Shown here one piece after another: positions 17,950-25,984 of a DNA stretch of 64,000 bases. Source of the DNA: Sva-07 sp963743825 (GTDB lineage Bacteria; Actinomycetota; Acidimicrobiia; Acidimicrobiales; Ilumatobacteraceae); contig CAVURC010000005.1 of NCBI GenBank assembly GCA_963743825.1, positions 84,384 through 148,383 on the forward strand. The letters are read 5' to 3'. The notes below the pieces were generated by a model. The model searched no databases, had not been told where the DNA came from, and worked only from the letters and a program-made list of their open reading frames with translations. The translations under genes were made by a program, and so were the position numbers. Within the stretch, counting starts at the first letter, position 1. Each line of letters begins with the position of its first letter.

Positions 17950-18879
17950 GTGAAGGCCCTCAACTCTCGCCCGATCGACACGGTCGATCTGCTGTCACTT
18001 CCGGTGTTCGTCGCAACGATGGTGTGGGAGGCTCGGGTGCTCGCCCGCCGTGAACTGCGCGAGTTCGGTGACCTCGACGACGCGTCACTCGAGCAACTCT
18101 CCGACGATCGACTCCCTCCCGACCCGCTGGTGCCCGTGGGCTACGAACGTCGCGACACCACCGCCAGCCTGTCGATGCTGGCCGGCAACGTCGCCGTCAA
18201 CCTCGCGCTCGCCGGCGGGATCGCGGCGATGAACCGGTTCGTGTTCAAGCGTCGCATCGCCGACATCGGTGTCACGAAGTGGTCGCTACCGGTGGCGCTG
18301 GTCGCCTGGGACTTCCTCTACTACTGGGATCACCGGTGGATGCACGAGGTGCGCCTGTTCTGGGCGAACCACGTCAGCCATCACTCGAGCGAGCGGTACA
18401 ACCTGTCGACGGCATTGCGTCAGCCGTGGTCGGGCTTCCTCACGTCGTGGGTGTTCCTGCCGATGCCGCTGCTCGGCATTCCCGCCCATCACGTCATCAA
18501 GGCGGGCCAGATCAATCTGCTGTACCAGTACTGGATCCACACCGAGGCCATCGACAGGTTCCCGAAGCCGATCGAGGCCGTGTTCAACACGCCGTCACAC
18601 CACCGCGTGCATCACGGAGCGAACCCGCAGTACCTCGACAAGAACTACGGCGGCATCCTCATCGTGTGGGACAGGCTGTTCGGCACCTTCGAGCCCGAGG
18701 TGCGCCGGATCAAGTACGGCCTCACCAAGAACATCCACACCTACAACCCGGTTCGCATCGGCTACCACGAGTTCGCCGACATCGCCCGCGACGTCAAGGG
18801 CGCCCGCAGCTGGCGTGACCGCCTCGGCTACGTGTTCCGAGGCCCCGGTTGGCACCCCACGCCAGAGCGGTTTGCGTGA
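17950..18879 (+). CDS. Sterol desaturase / fatty acid hydroxylase superfamily protein
   Basis: The GTG at 17950 gives 309 aa. Clustered histidine motifs for a di-iron centre appear in order: WDHRWMHEV, WANHVSHHSSERYN, YWIHTEAI and TPSHHRVHHGANP. Membrane segments lie around LSMLAGNVAVNLALAGGIAAM and SLPVALVAWDFLYYW. Such enzymes hydroxylate or desaturate sterols, fatty acids or carotenoids using O2 in the membrane. The last three codons (RFA) and the TGA lie within the 50-nt repeat at 18870-18919. Confidence 0.92.
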   Translation: MKALNSRPIDTVDLLSLPVFVATMVWEARVLARRELREFGDLDDASLEQLSDDRLPPDPLVPVGYERRDTTASLSMLAGNVAVNLALAGGIAAMNRFVFKRRIADIGVTKWSLPVALVAWDFLYYWDHRWMHEVRLFWANHVSHHSSERYNLSTALRQPWSGFLTSWVFLPMPLLGIPAHHVIKAGQINLLYQYWIHTEAIDRFPKPIEAVFNTPSHHRVHHGANPQYLDKNYGGILIVWDRLFGTFEPEVRRIKYGLTKNIHTYNPVRIGYHEFADIARDVKGARSWRDRLGYVFRGPGWHPTPERFA

Positions 18880-18919
18880 CAGTTCGGTTGGCCCGTTCCA
18901 ACCGAACTGCAACGCAAAC
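18870..18919. repeat. 50-nt hairpin repeat, copy 2
   Basis: Arms AGTTCGGTTGG and CCAACCGAACT pair perfectly around CCCGTT. The outer arms GTTTGCGT and ACGCAAAC also pair, with a 3-nt internal bulge on each side. It contains the stop codon of the desaturase gene. Confidence 0.85.
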
Positions 18920-18949
18920 GGCGAATCCGACGGCGAATCCGGTGGTGGG

Positions 18950-19744
18950 TCAGGCGGCGGTGTAGGGCGCGAGGACCAGTGCCACCAGGGGGCTCACCTC
19001 GAGATCGGCCGGGTCATAGCCCGGCTTGAACGTGGCCAGGTAGCGCGAGCGGCCGTTTCGGAGCCACGGCGGGAGGTGATGCTTGGCGGGGGCACCCTGC
19101 GACGCCAGCAAGATGCGCTGCATGTCGTCGACCGCGCGCTGGAAGTGCGCCTGCGCCCTCAGTGAGCCGGCGACCCGGTAGACCCAGTTCCCCTCGAGGT
19201 GCTCGTACACACCGAACGCCACGGTGCGGTGTTCGATCTCCTCGGCGGCGTGCCACGCCCACAGCTGTTGCCACGCCCCGAAGCGATCCGAGCCGGCGCG
19301 AGCACCCGACGCGGCCTCCTCGAACATGGTCATCGCCATGGCACAGGTCATCGCCTCGAAGCCCTCGGCGTACATCAGGTTGAATCGCCGCGATTTCTCG
19401 ACGTTGAAGCGGCGATAGTCGGCGTCGAGGCGATCCTCGACCGCCTGCAGCTTCGCCGCGGTGTCGGGCCCCAGCTGGCCCTTGATGATCTCGTTGATCC
19501 GGCGATGATTCTGGAAGTGCTGAGCTTCCTGGCCGATGAACTCGCGGACATCGGAGGCGAGTTCTGGATCGGTGATGTCGTCGGCCACCGCACGGTAGGT
19601 GCGGATCAGATACGGCTCGAGGTACGGCATCGTCAGCGAGAACGCAGCGAGGTAGGTCTCGCGGACGAGGTCGTCGCCCGGCAGGACGTCGTCGAGTTCG
19701 TCGGGGAACTCGAACTTGACCTTGCGGACCGTGATGTCAGCCAT
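18950..19744 (-). CDS. Predicted metal-dependent hydrolase (PF10118-like)
   Basis: The protein is 264 aa. The family is recognised from FIGQEAQHFQNHRRINE and WAWHAAEEIEHRTVAFGVYEHL, His- and Glu-rich helices expected to bind a metal pair. The rest is helical. Members are annotated as metal-dependent hydrolases by prediction only; they often sit near lipid metabolism genes, as here. It is convergent with the desaturase and bounded on both sides by 50-nt repeats. Confidence 0.85.
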   Translation of the reverse strand: MADITVRKVKFEFPDELDDVLPGDDLVRETYLAAFSLTMPYLEPYLIRTYRAVADDITDPELASDVREFIGQEAQHFQNHRRINEIIKGQLGPDTAAKLQAVEDRLDADYRRFNVEKSRRFNLMYAEGFEAMTCAMAMTMFEEAASGARAGSDRFGAWQQLWAWHAAEEIEHRTVAFGVYEHLEGNWVYRVAGSLRAQAHFQRAVDDMQRILLASQGAPAKHHLPPWLRNGRSRYLATFKPGYDPADLEVSPLVALVLAPYTAA

Positions 19745-19784
19745 CAGGAAACACTACCGACCCCGAATGGCGCACTCCAGAGCG

Positions 19785-19834
19785 GTTTGCGTGACGGTTC
19801 GGTTGGACCGTCCCAACCGAAGTGTCACGCAAAC
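19785..19834. repeat. 50-nt hairpin repeat, copy 3
   Basis: Arms TTCGGTTGG and CCAACCGAA are enclosed by GTTTGCGTGAC and GTCACGCAAAC. The flanking CCAGAGCG before and CGGCGAA after are shared with copy 2, so the true unit may be about 65 bp. Confidence 0.85.
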
Positions 19835-19858
19835 GGCGAAGCGGGACGCAGGCGGTCG

Positions 19859-20827
19859 CTACAGCCAGCCGGACTTCTTGAACTGGCGATAGAGCAACGC
19901 AACGGCGATCGCGGTGAGCGTGAGGACCAACGGGTACCCGAGCGTCCAGCCGAGCTCGGGCATGTCCTCGAAGTTCATCCCGTAGATTCCGGCAATCATC
20001 GTCGGCACCGCCGCCATCGCGACCCAGGCGCTGATCTTGCGCATGTCGTCGTTCTGGCGAACGGTGATCTGCGTGAGGCTGGCGGTCAGCGCGGCGTCGA
20101 GCAGCCCCGACAGCGAGTGCGCCCGAGTCACCGCCCGGTCGAGCTGATCCTCGGCTTCGTTGAGGTCCGCGAGCACCTCGGGGTGCAGCTGCGATCCGCG
20201 CACACGAATGAGTCGAGCGAGCGGGTCGTCGAGCGAGTCGATCGCCACCAGCATCCGTCGAACCTCGCGCTTGAGCCGGTAGAGACGCTGCACCGGCTGA
20301 CGGTGCGTGTCGGAGAAGACGTCACGTTCCACCTCGATCACGTCGTTCTCGAATCCGTCGAGCGCGGGGCCGTAGTCGTCGATCACGAGCCCGATCACTG
20401 CCGCGACCACGGCCGCCGGGCCGAGGCGCAGACGCGAGGGGTCACGCTCGAGCGACGCCCGTACCGATGCAAGTTGACTGGCCTGGCCGTGGCGGATCGT
20501 GATGACGGCGTTCGCGGCCACGAGCAGCGTCATCTCGCCCAGTGCGATGGTCTCGCTGCGATCCTCGTAGGAAGCAGTGCGCAGCACGATCTGCACGATC
20601 GTGCCCTCGACGACGAGCACCGGCCGGCGATGGGGGGTGAGTACTTCGGTGGGTGACACGCCGGTGATCCCGAGAGCGGTCAGGCCCCGCTGCAACTCCG
20701 CTTCATCGGGCATCCGGAGACCCAACCAGACGAAGCCACCATCAACGATCGGGTCGTCGATCGACATCGTGTCGGGATCGAACTCGCGCCGGCACCCGTC
20801 GACGTAGGCAGCACAATCGATTCTCAC
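19859..20827 (-). CDS. corA: CorA-family magnesium/cobalt transporter
   Basis: The GTG at 20827 (protein start VRIDCAAYVDG) gives 322 aa; the frame also continues upstream without family similarity. The long helix region (LDGFENDVIEVERDVFSD, RLYRLKREVRRMLVAID) and the C-terminal pair of membrane helices with the YGMNFEDMPEL selectivity motif (GMN) are diagnostic. CorA proteins are pentameric channels for divalent cation uptake. The Trp- and Lys-containing C-terminus (KKSGWL) is usual. Confidence 0.93.
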   Translation of the reverse strand: MRIDCAAYVDGCRREFDPDTMSIDDPIVDGGFVWLGLRMPDEAELQRGLTALGITGVSPTEVLTPHRRPVLVVEGTIVQIVLRTASYEDRSETIALGEMTLLVAANAVITIRHGQASQLASVRASLERDPSRLRLGPAAVVAAVIGLVIDDYGPALDGFENDVIEVERDVFSDTHRQPVQRLYRLKREVRRMLVAIDSLDDPLARLIRVRGSQLHPEVLADLNEAEDQLDRAVTRAHSLSGLLDAALTASLTQITVRQNDDMRKISAWVAMAAVPTMIAGIYGMNFEDMPELGWTLGYPLVLTLTAIAVALLYRQFKKSGWL

Positions 20828-20921
20828 CGGCCCCAGTGTCGCCGATGTCGCGCCTGCTGTCCGACACCCGGGCAGCGCGCGGTTGCAGGAACGCAGGGCC
20901 GGTCGGCAAGCATGGAAGGTG

Positions 20922-22439
20922 ATGACCCAGACCGAGACCACCATCGACGCTCCCAACTCCGCCGCCACCGAACATTTCGACGTGCTGATCGTCGGGGCCG
21001 GGATCTCCGGCGTCGGTGCGGCATATCACCTGCAGGACCAGTACCCGGAGAAGTCGTTCGTCGTGCTCGAGAAGTTCGCGAGCTTCGGTGGCACCTGGCT
21101 CACCCACACGTACCCGGGCATCCGCTCGGACAGCGACCTGTACACCTTCGGCTACCGCTTCAAGCCGTGGGTCGGGGCGCCGATCGCCACCGCCGACAAG
21201 ATCCTCGCGTACATGGGTGAGGTGATCGAGGAGCACGATCTCGGTCGCCACATCCGTTACCACCACGCGATTGCATCGGCCGAGTGGTCGAGCGACGACA
21301 ACCTCTGGACCCTGCACGGCACGCGCACCGATCCGGCCACGGGCACCACGGAGGAGATCACGTTCACCACCAACTTCCTGTGGATGTGCCAGGGCTACTA
21401 CCGCCACGAGAAGGGCTACACGCCCGACTGGCCGGGTATGGACAGCTACCAGGGCCGCATCGTTCACCCGCAGACGTGGCCGAGCGACATCGACCTGTCG
21501 GGCAAGCAGGTGCTCGTCATCGGTTCCGGAGCGACGGCGGCGACACTCGTTCCCGCCATCGCCGGCGAATGTGAGCACGTCACCATGCTGCAGCGGTCGC
21601 CGACCTACTTCGTCTCACGGCCCAACGTCAACGAGGTCGCCGACATGCTCCGCGATCTCGAGGTCCCCGAGGAGTGGACGCACGAGATCGTCCGTCGCAA
21701 GGCCCTCAAGGACCAGGCCGAGATCACCAAGATGTCGTTCGAGTTCCCCGAGATGGTGCGCGACGAACTCCTCCGACTCGTCACCGAGGAGCTCCCCGAG
21801 GGCTACGACGTCGAGAAGCACTTCACCCCCAAGTACCGGCCGTGGCAGCAGCGTCTCGCCATGGTTCCCGACGGCGATCTGTTCAAAGGCATCAGCAGCG
21901 GCAAGGCGTCGGTCGTGACCGACGAGATCGAGACCTTCAACGAGACCGGAATCCTCACGACGTCCGGTGAGCAGCTCGACGCCGATGTCATCATCACCGC
22001 CACCGGCTTCGACCTGAGTGTGCTCGGCGACATCGCCTTCACCGTCGACGGCCGGCCCGTCAACTACGCCGACACCATCACGTACCGGGGGATGATGTTC
22101 ACCGGCGTACCGAACTTGCTGTGGGTGTTCGGGTACTTCCGGGCGAGCTGGACCCTGCGCGCCGACCTGATCGGCGATTTCGTCTGCCGGCTGCTGCATC
22201 ACATGGACGACCTCGGCGTCCACCGCGTGACGCCGCAGCTGCGGCCCGAGGACGCCGACATGGCGACCGGGTCGTGGATCGATCCCGAGAACTTCAACCC
22301 CGGCTACCTGATGCGCAGCCAGCACCTGATGCCCAAACGCGGCGACAAGCCCGAATGGCAGCACACCCAGGACTACTGGGTCGAGAAGGAGGCGCTGCCG
22401 GCCGCCGACCTCGACGACGGCTGCCTCATCTACGAGTGA
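20922..22439 (+). CDS. FAD-dependent Baeyer-Villiger monooxygenase, EthA-like
   Basis: The ATG at 20922 follows a GGAAGG ribosome site and gives 505 aa. The FAD-binding Rossmann motif is DVLIVGAGISGVGAAYHL, and FGGTWLTHTYPGIRSDSDLYTF is the usual BVMO/EthA continuation. The Baeyer-Villiger fingerprint is YQGRIVHPQTW, and VLVIGSGATAATL is the second, NADPH-binding Rossmann motif. The enzyme inserts oxygen into ketones or oxidises sulfur or nitrogen atoms. It is divergent from corA. A REP-like palindrome follows. Confidence 0.93.
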   Translation: MTQTETTIDAPNSAATEHFDVLIVGAGISGVGAAYHLQDQYPEKSFVVLEKFASFGGTWLTHTYPGIRSDSDLYTFGYRFKPWVGAPIATADKILAYMGEVIEEHDLGRHIRYHHAIASAEWSSDDNLWTLHGTRTDPATGTTEEITFTTNFLWMCQGYYRHEKGYTPDWPGMDSYQGRIVHPQTWPSDIDLSGKQVLVIGSGATAATLVPAIAGECEHVTMLQRSPTYFVSRPNVNEVADMLRDLEVPEEWTHEIVRRKALKDQAEITKMSFEFPEMVRDELLRLVTEELPEGYDVEKHFTPKYRPWQQRLAMVPDGDLFKGISSGKASVVTDEIETFNETGILTTSGEQLDADVIITATGFDLSVLGDIAFTVDGRPVNYADTITYRGMMFTGVPNLLWVFGYFRASWTLRADLIGDFVCRLLHHMDDLGVHRVTPQLRPEDADMATGSWIDPENFNPGYLMRSQHLMPKRGDKPEWQHTQDYWVEKEALPAADLDDGCLIYE

Positions 22440-22442
22440 CCC

Positions 22443-22474
22443 GTAACGATTGGTGTCTGACACCAGATCGTTAC
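22443..22474. repeat. REP-like palindrome after the monooxygenase gene
   Basis: Arms GTAACGATTGGTGTC and GACACCAGATCGTTAC pair with one bulged base around T. The centre is GGTGTCTGACACC. It occupies most of the gap between the monooxygenase stop and the next gene. Confidence 0.75.
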
Positions 22475-22485
22475 ATTGGCGCTCC

Positions 22486-23538
22486 ATGACCGTTCGCATC
22501 GGGTTCTACGGGACCGGGTTCATCAGCAGAACACACAACTGGTTCCTCAAACATTCGACAGCCGATCATCGCATCGTCGCCGTCCACGATCCGCAGGTCG
22601 ATCGGGCCCAGGCGTTCGCCGATCGCGTCGGCGCCCGAGCCGTCGGCGAGGACGAACTGCTGGACCGTGTCGATGCCGTGTTCGTCACGACGTGGACGTC
22701 CGAGCACGAGCGACTCGTCGCCGCGGCGGCCGATCGAGGGCTTGCCGTCTTCTGCGAGAAGCCGCTCGCTGTCGATGGCACCGTTGCGCAGCGGATGGTC
22801 GACGCAGTCGAATCGGCCGGGGTGGTGAACCAGGTCGGCTTGGTCCTGCGCTTCACCCCGCAGTTCATGCACGCCCGCACCTTGCTCGCCGATCCTCGTG
22901 CGGGCCGGTTGCTCGCCGTGTCGTTCCGCGACGACCAGTTCATCCCGATCCAGAGCCACTACGGATCGACGTGGCGAGTGGATCCCACTCGGTGCGGGCG
23001 CGGCACGCTCCTCGAACACTCGATTCACGACGTCGACGTCATGCAGTGGATGTGCGGTCCGGTCGATTCGGTCAGCGGCACCGTTCGAGAGGTGCACGGC
23101 TACCCGCTCATCGACGACGTGGCCGTGGCCCGGATGGAGTTCACGAACGGAGGGGTCGCGTCGCTCACGTCGATCTGGCACGACATCGTCGACCGCCCGA
23201 GTCTGCGGAGTGTCGAGCTGTTCTCCGAGAACCTGTACCTCTCGATGGACGGCACGCCCGAAGGTCCGCTCACGTGGCAGTTCACCGGCGAACCGGTCCA
23301 GTCGCTCCAGGGCGAGGAGCTGGCGCGGGCGTGCATCGACAGCGGTCTGGCACGCGCTGACGACATCGCCATCGTCCCCGGCGGTGCGATGTTCAATCCC
23401 CTGACGCCGTTCATCGACGCGATCCGCGACGCCAAGCCATCGCCGCTTCCGTTCAGCGAGGCGCTCCCCGCCCATCGCCTGGTCGATGCGATCTACGCCT
23501 CCGCCGACCAGGGAGGCATCGTCGTCGCGACGCGCTGA
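22486..23538 (+). CDS. Gfo/Idh/MocA-family NAD(P)-dependent oxidoreductase
   Basis: The protein is 350 aa from the ATG at 22486 (MTVRIGFYGTGFISRTHNWF). The Rossmann motif GFYGTGFIS and the cofactor/substrate motif FCEKPLAVDG define the family; the catalytic region includes GRGTLLEHSIHDVDVMQWM. Such enzymes oxidise or reduce sugars, inositols or similar polyols. The substrate is unknown. Confidence 0.9.
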   Translation: MTVRIGFYGTGFISRTHNWFLKHSTADHRIVAVHDPQVDRAQAFADRVGARAVGEDELLDRVDAVFVTTWTSEHERLVAAAADRGLAVFCEKPLAVDGTVAQRMVDAVESAGVVNQVGLVLRFTPQFMHARTLLADPRAGRLLAVSFRDDQFIPIQSHYGSTWRVDPTRCGRGTLLEHSIHDVDVMQWMCGPVDSVSGTVREVHGYPLIDDVAVARMEFTNGGVASLTSIWHDIVDRPSLRSVELFSENLYLSMDGTPEGPLTWQFTGEPVQSLQGEELARACIDSGLARADDIAIVPGGAMFNPLTPFIDAIRDAKPSPLPFSEALPAHRLVDAIYASADQGGIVVATR

Positions 23539-23541
23539 TCG

Positions 23542-23832
23542 TCAGAGATGGAAGCGGTCGAGGTCGACGCCGACGTCGGGTACTGCTTGTTCGTCGACGT
23601 AGCACCACGCCCAGTGCTCACCTGGCTCGAACGACTGGATCACCGGATGACCTGTGAGGTCGAAGTGCGCCGCTGCGTGACGGTTGGGTGAGTCGTTGCA
23701 GCATCCGATGTGACCGCACGACATGCACATCCGAAGGTGCAGCCAACGACCACCGATCGGGATGCACTCCTCACACTCGACGAAGCTGGCCGGTTCGGTC
23801 GCGGTGATCGACGTCAGATGTTGGCAGGGCAT
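23542..23832 (-). CDS. UBP-type zinc-finger protein
   Basis: The small protein has 96 aa from the ATG at 23832 (MPCQHLTSIT). The Cys/His ligands are laid out as CQH, then CEEC, then MCMSCGHIGCCND, then HAAAHFDLTGHPV, typical of the ZnF-UBP fold found as stand-alone proteins in actinobacteria. In eukaryotes the fold binds ubiquitin C-termini; the bacterial role is unknown. Its stop is 3 bp from the stop of the convergent oxidoreductase. Confidence 0.88.
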   Translation of the reverse strand: MPCQHLTSITATEPASFVECEECIPIGGRWLHLRMCMSCGHIGCCNDSPNRHAAAHFDLTGHPVIQSFEPGEHWAWCYVDEQAVPDVGVDLDRFHL

Positions 23833-23884
23833 TCGACGATTCTTGTCGAGGCACCAGCCCGCGTCGAGTGGATCTTCCGACCGC

Positions 23885-24676
23885 CTACCGGGTGGGCCCG
23901 ACACTCAGAGGGGCGGCGAACATGCGGGTCAGGATCTCGGCGGAGTAGTGCCGGGCGAGGCTGTCGAGGAACAGCGGGAAGTCAACCGACGCGGTGCCGC
24001 TCGCCAGATCGGAGATCGCTCGGATGACACACAGCGGGACGCCGCCGTGCTCGAGGCACACCTGGGCGACCGCGGCGCCCTCCATGTCGACGCAGATTGC
24101 GTCCGGTGTACGCGAGCGAACGACCTCTTTGAGGTCACCGTGGATGAACTCGTCGCCGGTCGCGATCTGGCCGACGTGAACGGTCGGCCGGTCGATGCCG
24201 AGGCGAGTGAGTGCATCGGTGGTCGCGATGCCGCCGAACCCCGACTCGGCGAAGTCGTTCGCGGCCGCTACGGCTGCCGCCGCCAGGGCATTGTCAGTCG
24301 GTAGCACGGCCACGTTCAGGAGCGGAATCTCGCCACGGGCGAAGAGCTCGGGCGGACCCTGCAGGTCGTGTTGGATCAGCTCGCTCGCCACCACCACGTC
24401 ACCGACGCGGAGGTCGTCCGACATCGCTCCGGCGACTCCGGTGAAGATGATTGCGTCCACGGCGAAGTCGCGGATCAACGTCGACGCGGTCACCGTGGCA
24501 GCGACTTTGCCGATACGTGACTGCACGAGCGTGACGCGCTGCTCGCCGAGACGCCCGGTGTGGAATCGACGGCCAACGTGCTCGGTGATCGTCTCCTCGG
24601 TGAGCAGTTCGTGGAGCCGATCGACCTCCTCGGCGAGCGCCCCGATGACGCCGATGTGTGCGTGGGCGCCGGTCAT
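23885..24676 (-). CDS. 5'-methylthioadenosine/S-adenosylhomocysteine nucleosidase-like phosphorylase
   Basis: The ATG at 24676 gives 263 aa. IGVIGALAEEVDRL and IIFTGVAGAM are the MtnN N-terminal blocks. CVDMEGAAVAQVCLEHG holds the ribose-binding Met-Glu and IRAISDLA the catalytic Asp. It would release adenine from methylthioadenosine or S-adenosylhomocysteine. It is slightly longer than E. coli MtnN (about 230 aa). It precedes the zinc-finger gene on the same strand. Confidence 0.85.
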   Translation of the reverse strand: MTGAHAHIGVIGALAEEVDRLHELLTEETITEHVGRRFHTGRLGEQRVTLVQSRIGKVAATVTASTLIRDFAVDAIIFTGVAGAMSDDLRVGDVVVASELIQHDLQGPPELFARGEIPLLNVAVLPTDNALAAAAVAAANDFAESGFGGIATTDALTRLGIDRPTVHVGQIATGDEFIHGDLKEVVRSRTPDAICVDMEGAAVAQVCLEHGGVPLCVIRAISDLASGTASVDFPLFLDSLARHYSAEILTRMFAAPLSVGPTR

Positions 24677-24697
24677 CGCCGGAGCGTAGATCCGCAC

Positions 24698-24940
24698 TCA
24701 GGCGTGCGAGGAGCCGCGGCGTCGCTGTGAGGGCACGGAACACGCCTTCATCGACTCACCGAACAGCGGATTGATCGGGCACAGCCCGAACACGCCGGTG
24801 GCGATCGGCAGCAGTGCGAAGGTGGCAAGCACGAGACCGACCACGCCCCCGATCGCGATCCCGGCGGCAATCAGTGCGACGCCCGCCACGATCCGGATCC
24901 AGCGACCGACCGACGTGTTCATGAAGTGGAGGAAGTTCAT
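24698..24940 (-). CDS. DUF2892-family small membrane protein
   Basis: The protein is 80 aa. A short N-terminal amphipathic stretch, NTSVGRWIRIVAGVALIAAG, leads into a two-helix hairpin, then the family signature GLCPINPLFGES. DUF2892 proteins often accompany rhodaneses and persulfide or copper sensors. The start codon lies 9 nt downstream of a CsoR/CstR-type operator and 6 nt after a TATAAT box, so the mRNA is probably leaderless. No rhodanese or regulator gene is adjacent. Confidence 0.85.
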   Translation of the reverse strand: MNFLHFMNTSVGRWIRIVAGVALIAAGIAIGGVVGLVLATFALLPIATGVFGLCPINPLFGESMKACSVPSQRRRGSSHA

Positions 24941-24949
24941 GGGACGATT

Positions 24950-24965
24950 ATACCCCCTGGGGTAT
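24950..24965 (-). promoter_or_regulatory. CsoR/CstR-type operator overlapping a TATAAT -10 box
   Basis: ATACCCCCTGGGGTAT is a 7-2-7 inverted repeat (ATACCCC and GGGGTAT). It matches the operators of the CsoR/CstR/RcnR repressor family, especially persulfide-sensing CstR sites. On the minus strand it runs directly into TATAATCGTCCCATG, so a bound repressor would block the -10 element of the DUF2892 gene. Confidence 0.7.
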
Positions 24966-25037
24966 TAATCGCGACGAGCGTCCCTCACGACATCCCTCGG
25001 CCGTCAGCCTGGGTACAGCGGCGTCTACGGTGCGCCC

Positions 25038-25901
25038 ATGGAACTCGAAGATCGCGTCGTCGTCGTCACGGGAGCCGGATCGGGGATCGGGGAGGCCATC
25101 GCCCGAGCGGCCCACGCCGCCGGCGCTCGCCATGTGGTCGTCGCCGACCTCAACGCCAGCGAGGCCGAGCGGGTGGCCGACGCCATCGGTGGAACCGCTG
25201 TGGCCATCGACGTGCGCGACGAAGATGCGATCCGCCACATGGTCGAGTCGACGCTCGACGCGCACGGCCCGATCGACCTGTTCGTGTCGAACGCCGGGTT
25301 CGTCACCGCCGCGGGGCTCGAGGATTCCAACGCCGCGATCCAGGCGATGTGGGAAGTCCACTGCATGGCCCACATCTACGCAGCCCGCGCGGTGCTGCCG
25401 TCGATGATCGCTCGGGGCGAGGGCTACCTCCTCAACACAGCATCCGCTGCCGGCCTGTTGACGCAGATCGGGTCGATGGCCTACTCGATGACGAAGGCGG
25501 CCGCGATCTCGCTGGCCGAGTGGCTCGCGATCTCCCACCATCACCAGGGCATCCGGGTCTCGGTGCTGTGCCCGCAAGCGGTCGCCACCAACATCGTGCG
25601 CAACAGCCCCGACAACCAGCGCGCCATCCAGGAATCCGACGACGACGCGACTGCCGGCCAGGCAACCGCATTCGAAGGTGGTGTGGCAAGTGGCGACGGT
25701 GTGCTCGATCCCGCCGATGTCGCGGCACTGTGTCTCGAGGCGATCCGCGACGAACGCTTCCTCGTGCTGCCGCACCCAGAGGTGGCCACCTATGTCGTAC
25801 GCAAGGCCACCGACCGCGACCGCTGGCTCGCCGGCATGCGACGATTCCAGGGCGCCCTCCACCCCGACGGGAATTTCCCCGGCAACGCCATCGCCCCCTG
25901 A
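25038..25901 (+). CDS. Short-chain dehydrogenase/reductase
   Basis: The protein is 287 aa. The cofactor motif is VVVTGAGSGIGEAIARAA, NAG appears in FVSNAGFVTA, and the catalytic Ser region (LNTASAAGLL) is followed by YSMTK holding the Tyr and Lys. It is a classical SDR using NAD(P)H on an alcohol or ketone. It precedes the beta-oxidation gene with 83 bp between, including a REP-like palindrome. Confidence 0.9.
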   Translation: MELEDRVVVVTGAGSGIGEAIARAAHAAGARHVVVADLNASEAERVADAIGGTAVAIDVRDEDAIRHMVESTLDAHGPIDLFVSNAGFVTAAGLEDSNAAIQAMWEVHCMAHIYAARAVLPSMIARGEGYLLNTASAAGLLTQIGSMAYSMTKAAAISLAEWLAISHHHQGIRVSVLCPQAVATNIVRNSPDNQRAIQESDDDATAGQATAFEGGVASGDGVLDPADVAALCLEAIRDERFLVLPHPEVATYVVRKATDRDRWLAGMRRFQGALHPDGNFPGNAIAP

Positions 25902-25909
25902 CTCCTCGC

Positions 25910-25942
25910 TTGCAACAGGGGTCAGACCCCTTTTGTGACAGC
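25910..25942. repeat. REP-like palindrome, weak outer arms
   Basis: GGGGTC (25918-25923) and GACCCC (25925-25930) pair around A. The outer arms, TTGCAACA and TTTTGTGACA, pair only partly. It lies just after the SDR stop. Confidence 0.6.
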
Positions 25943-25984
25943 CCGGAATCGGAGGCGAGCCGGGTCGGGTGCTTGACTGGCGCC

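Noticed and set aside
24926..25984. Long upstream extension of the FadB-like frame (353 extra codons)
   Set aside because: It overlaps the SDR gene in another frame and has Arg/Pro-rich composition without motifs; the ATG at 25985 starts a normal crotonase domain.
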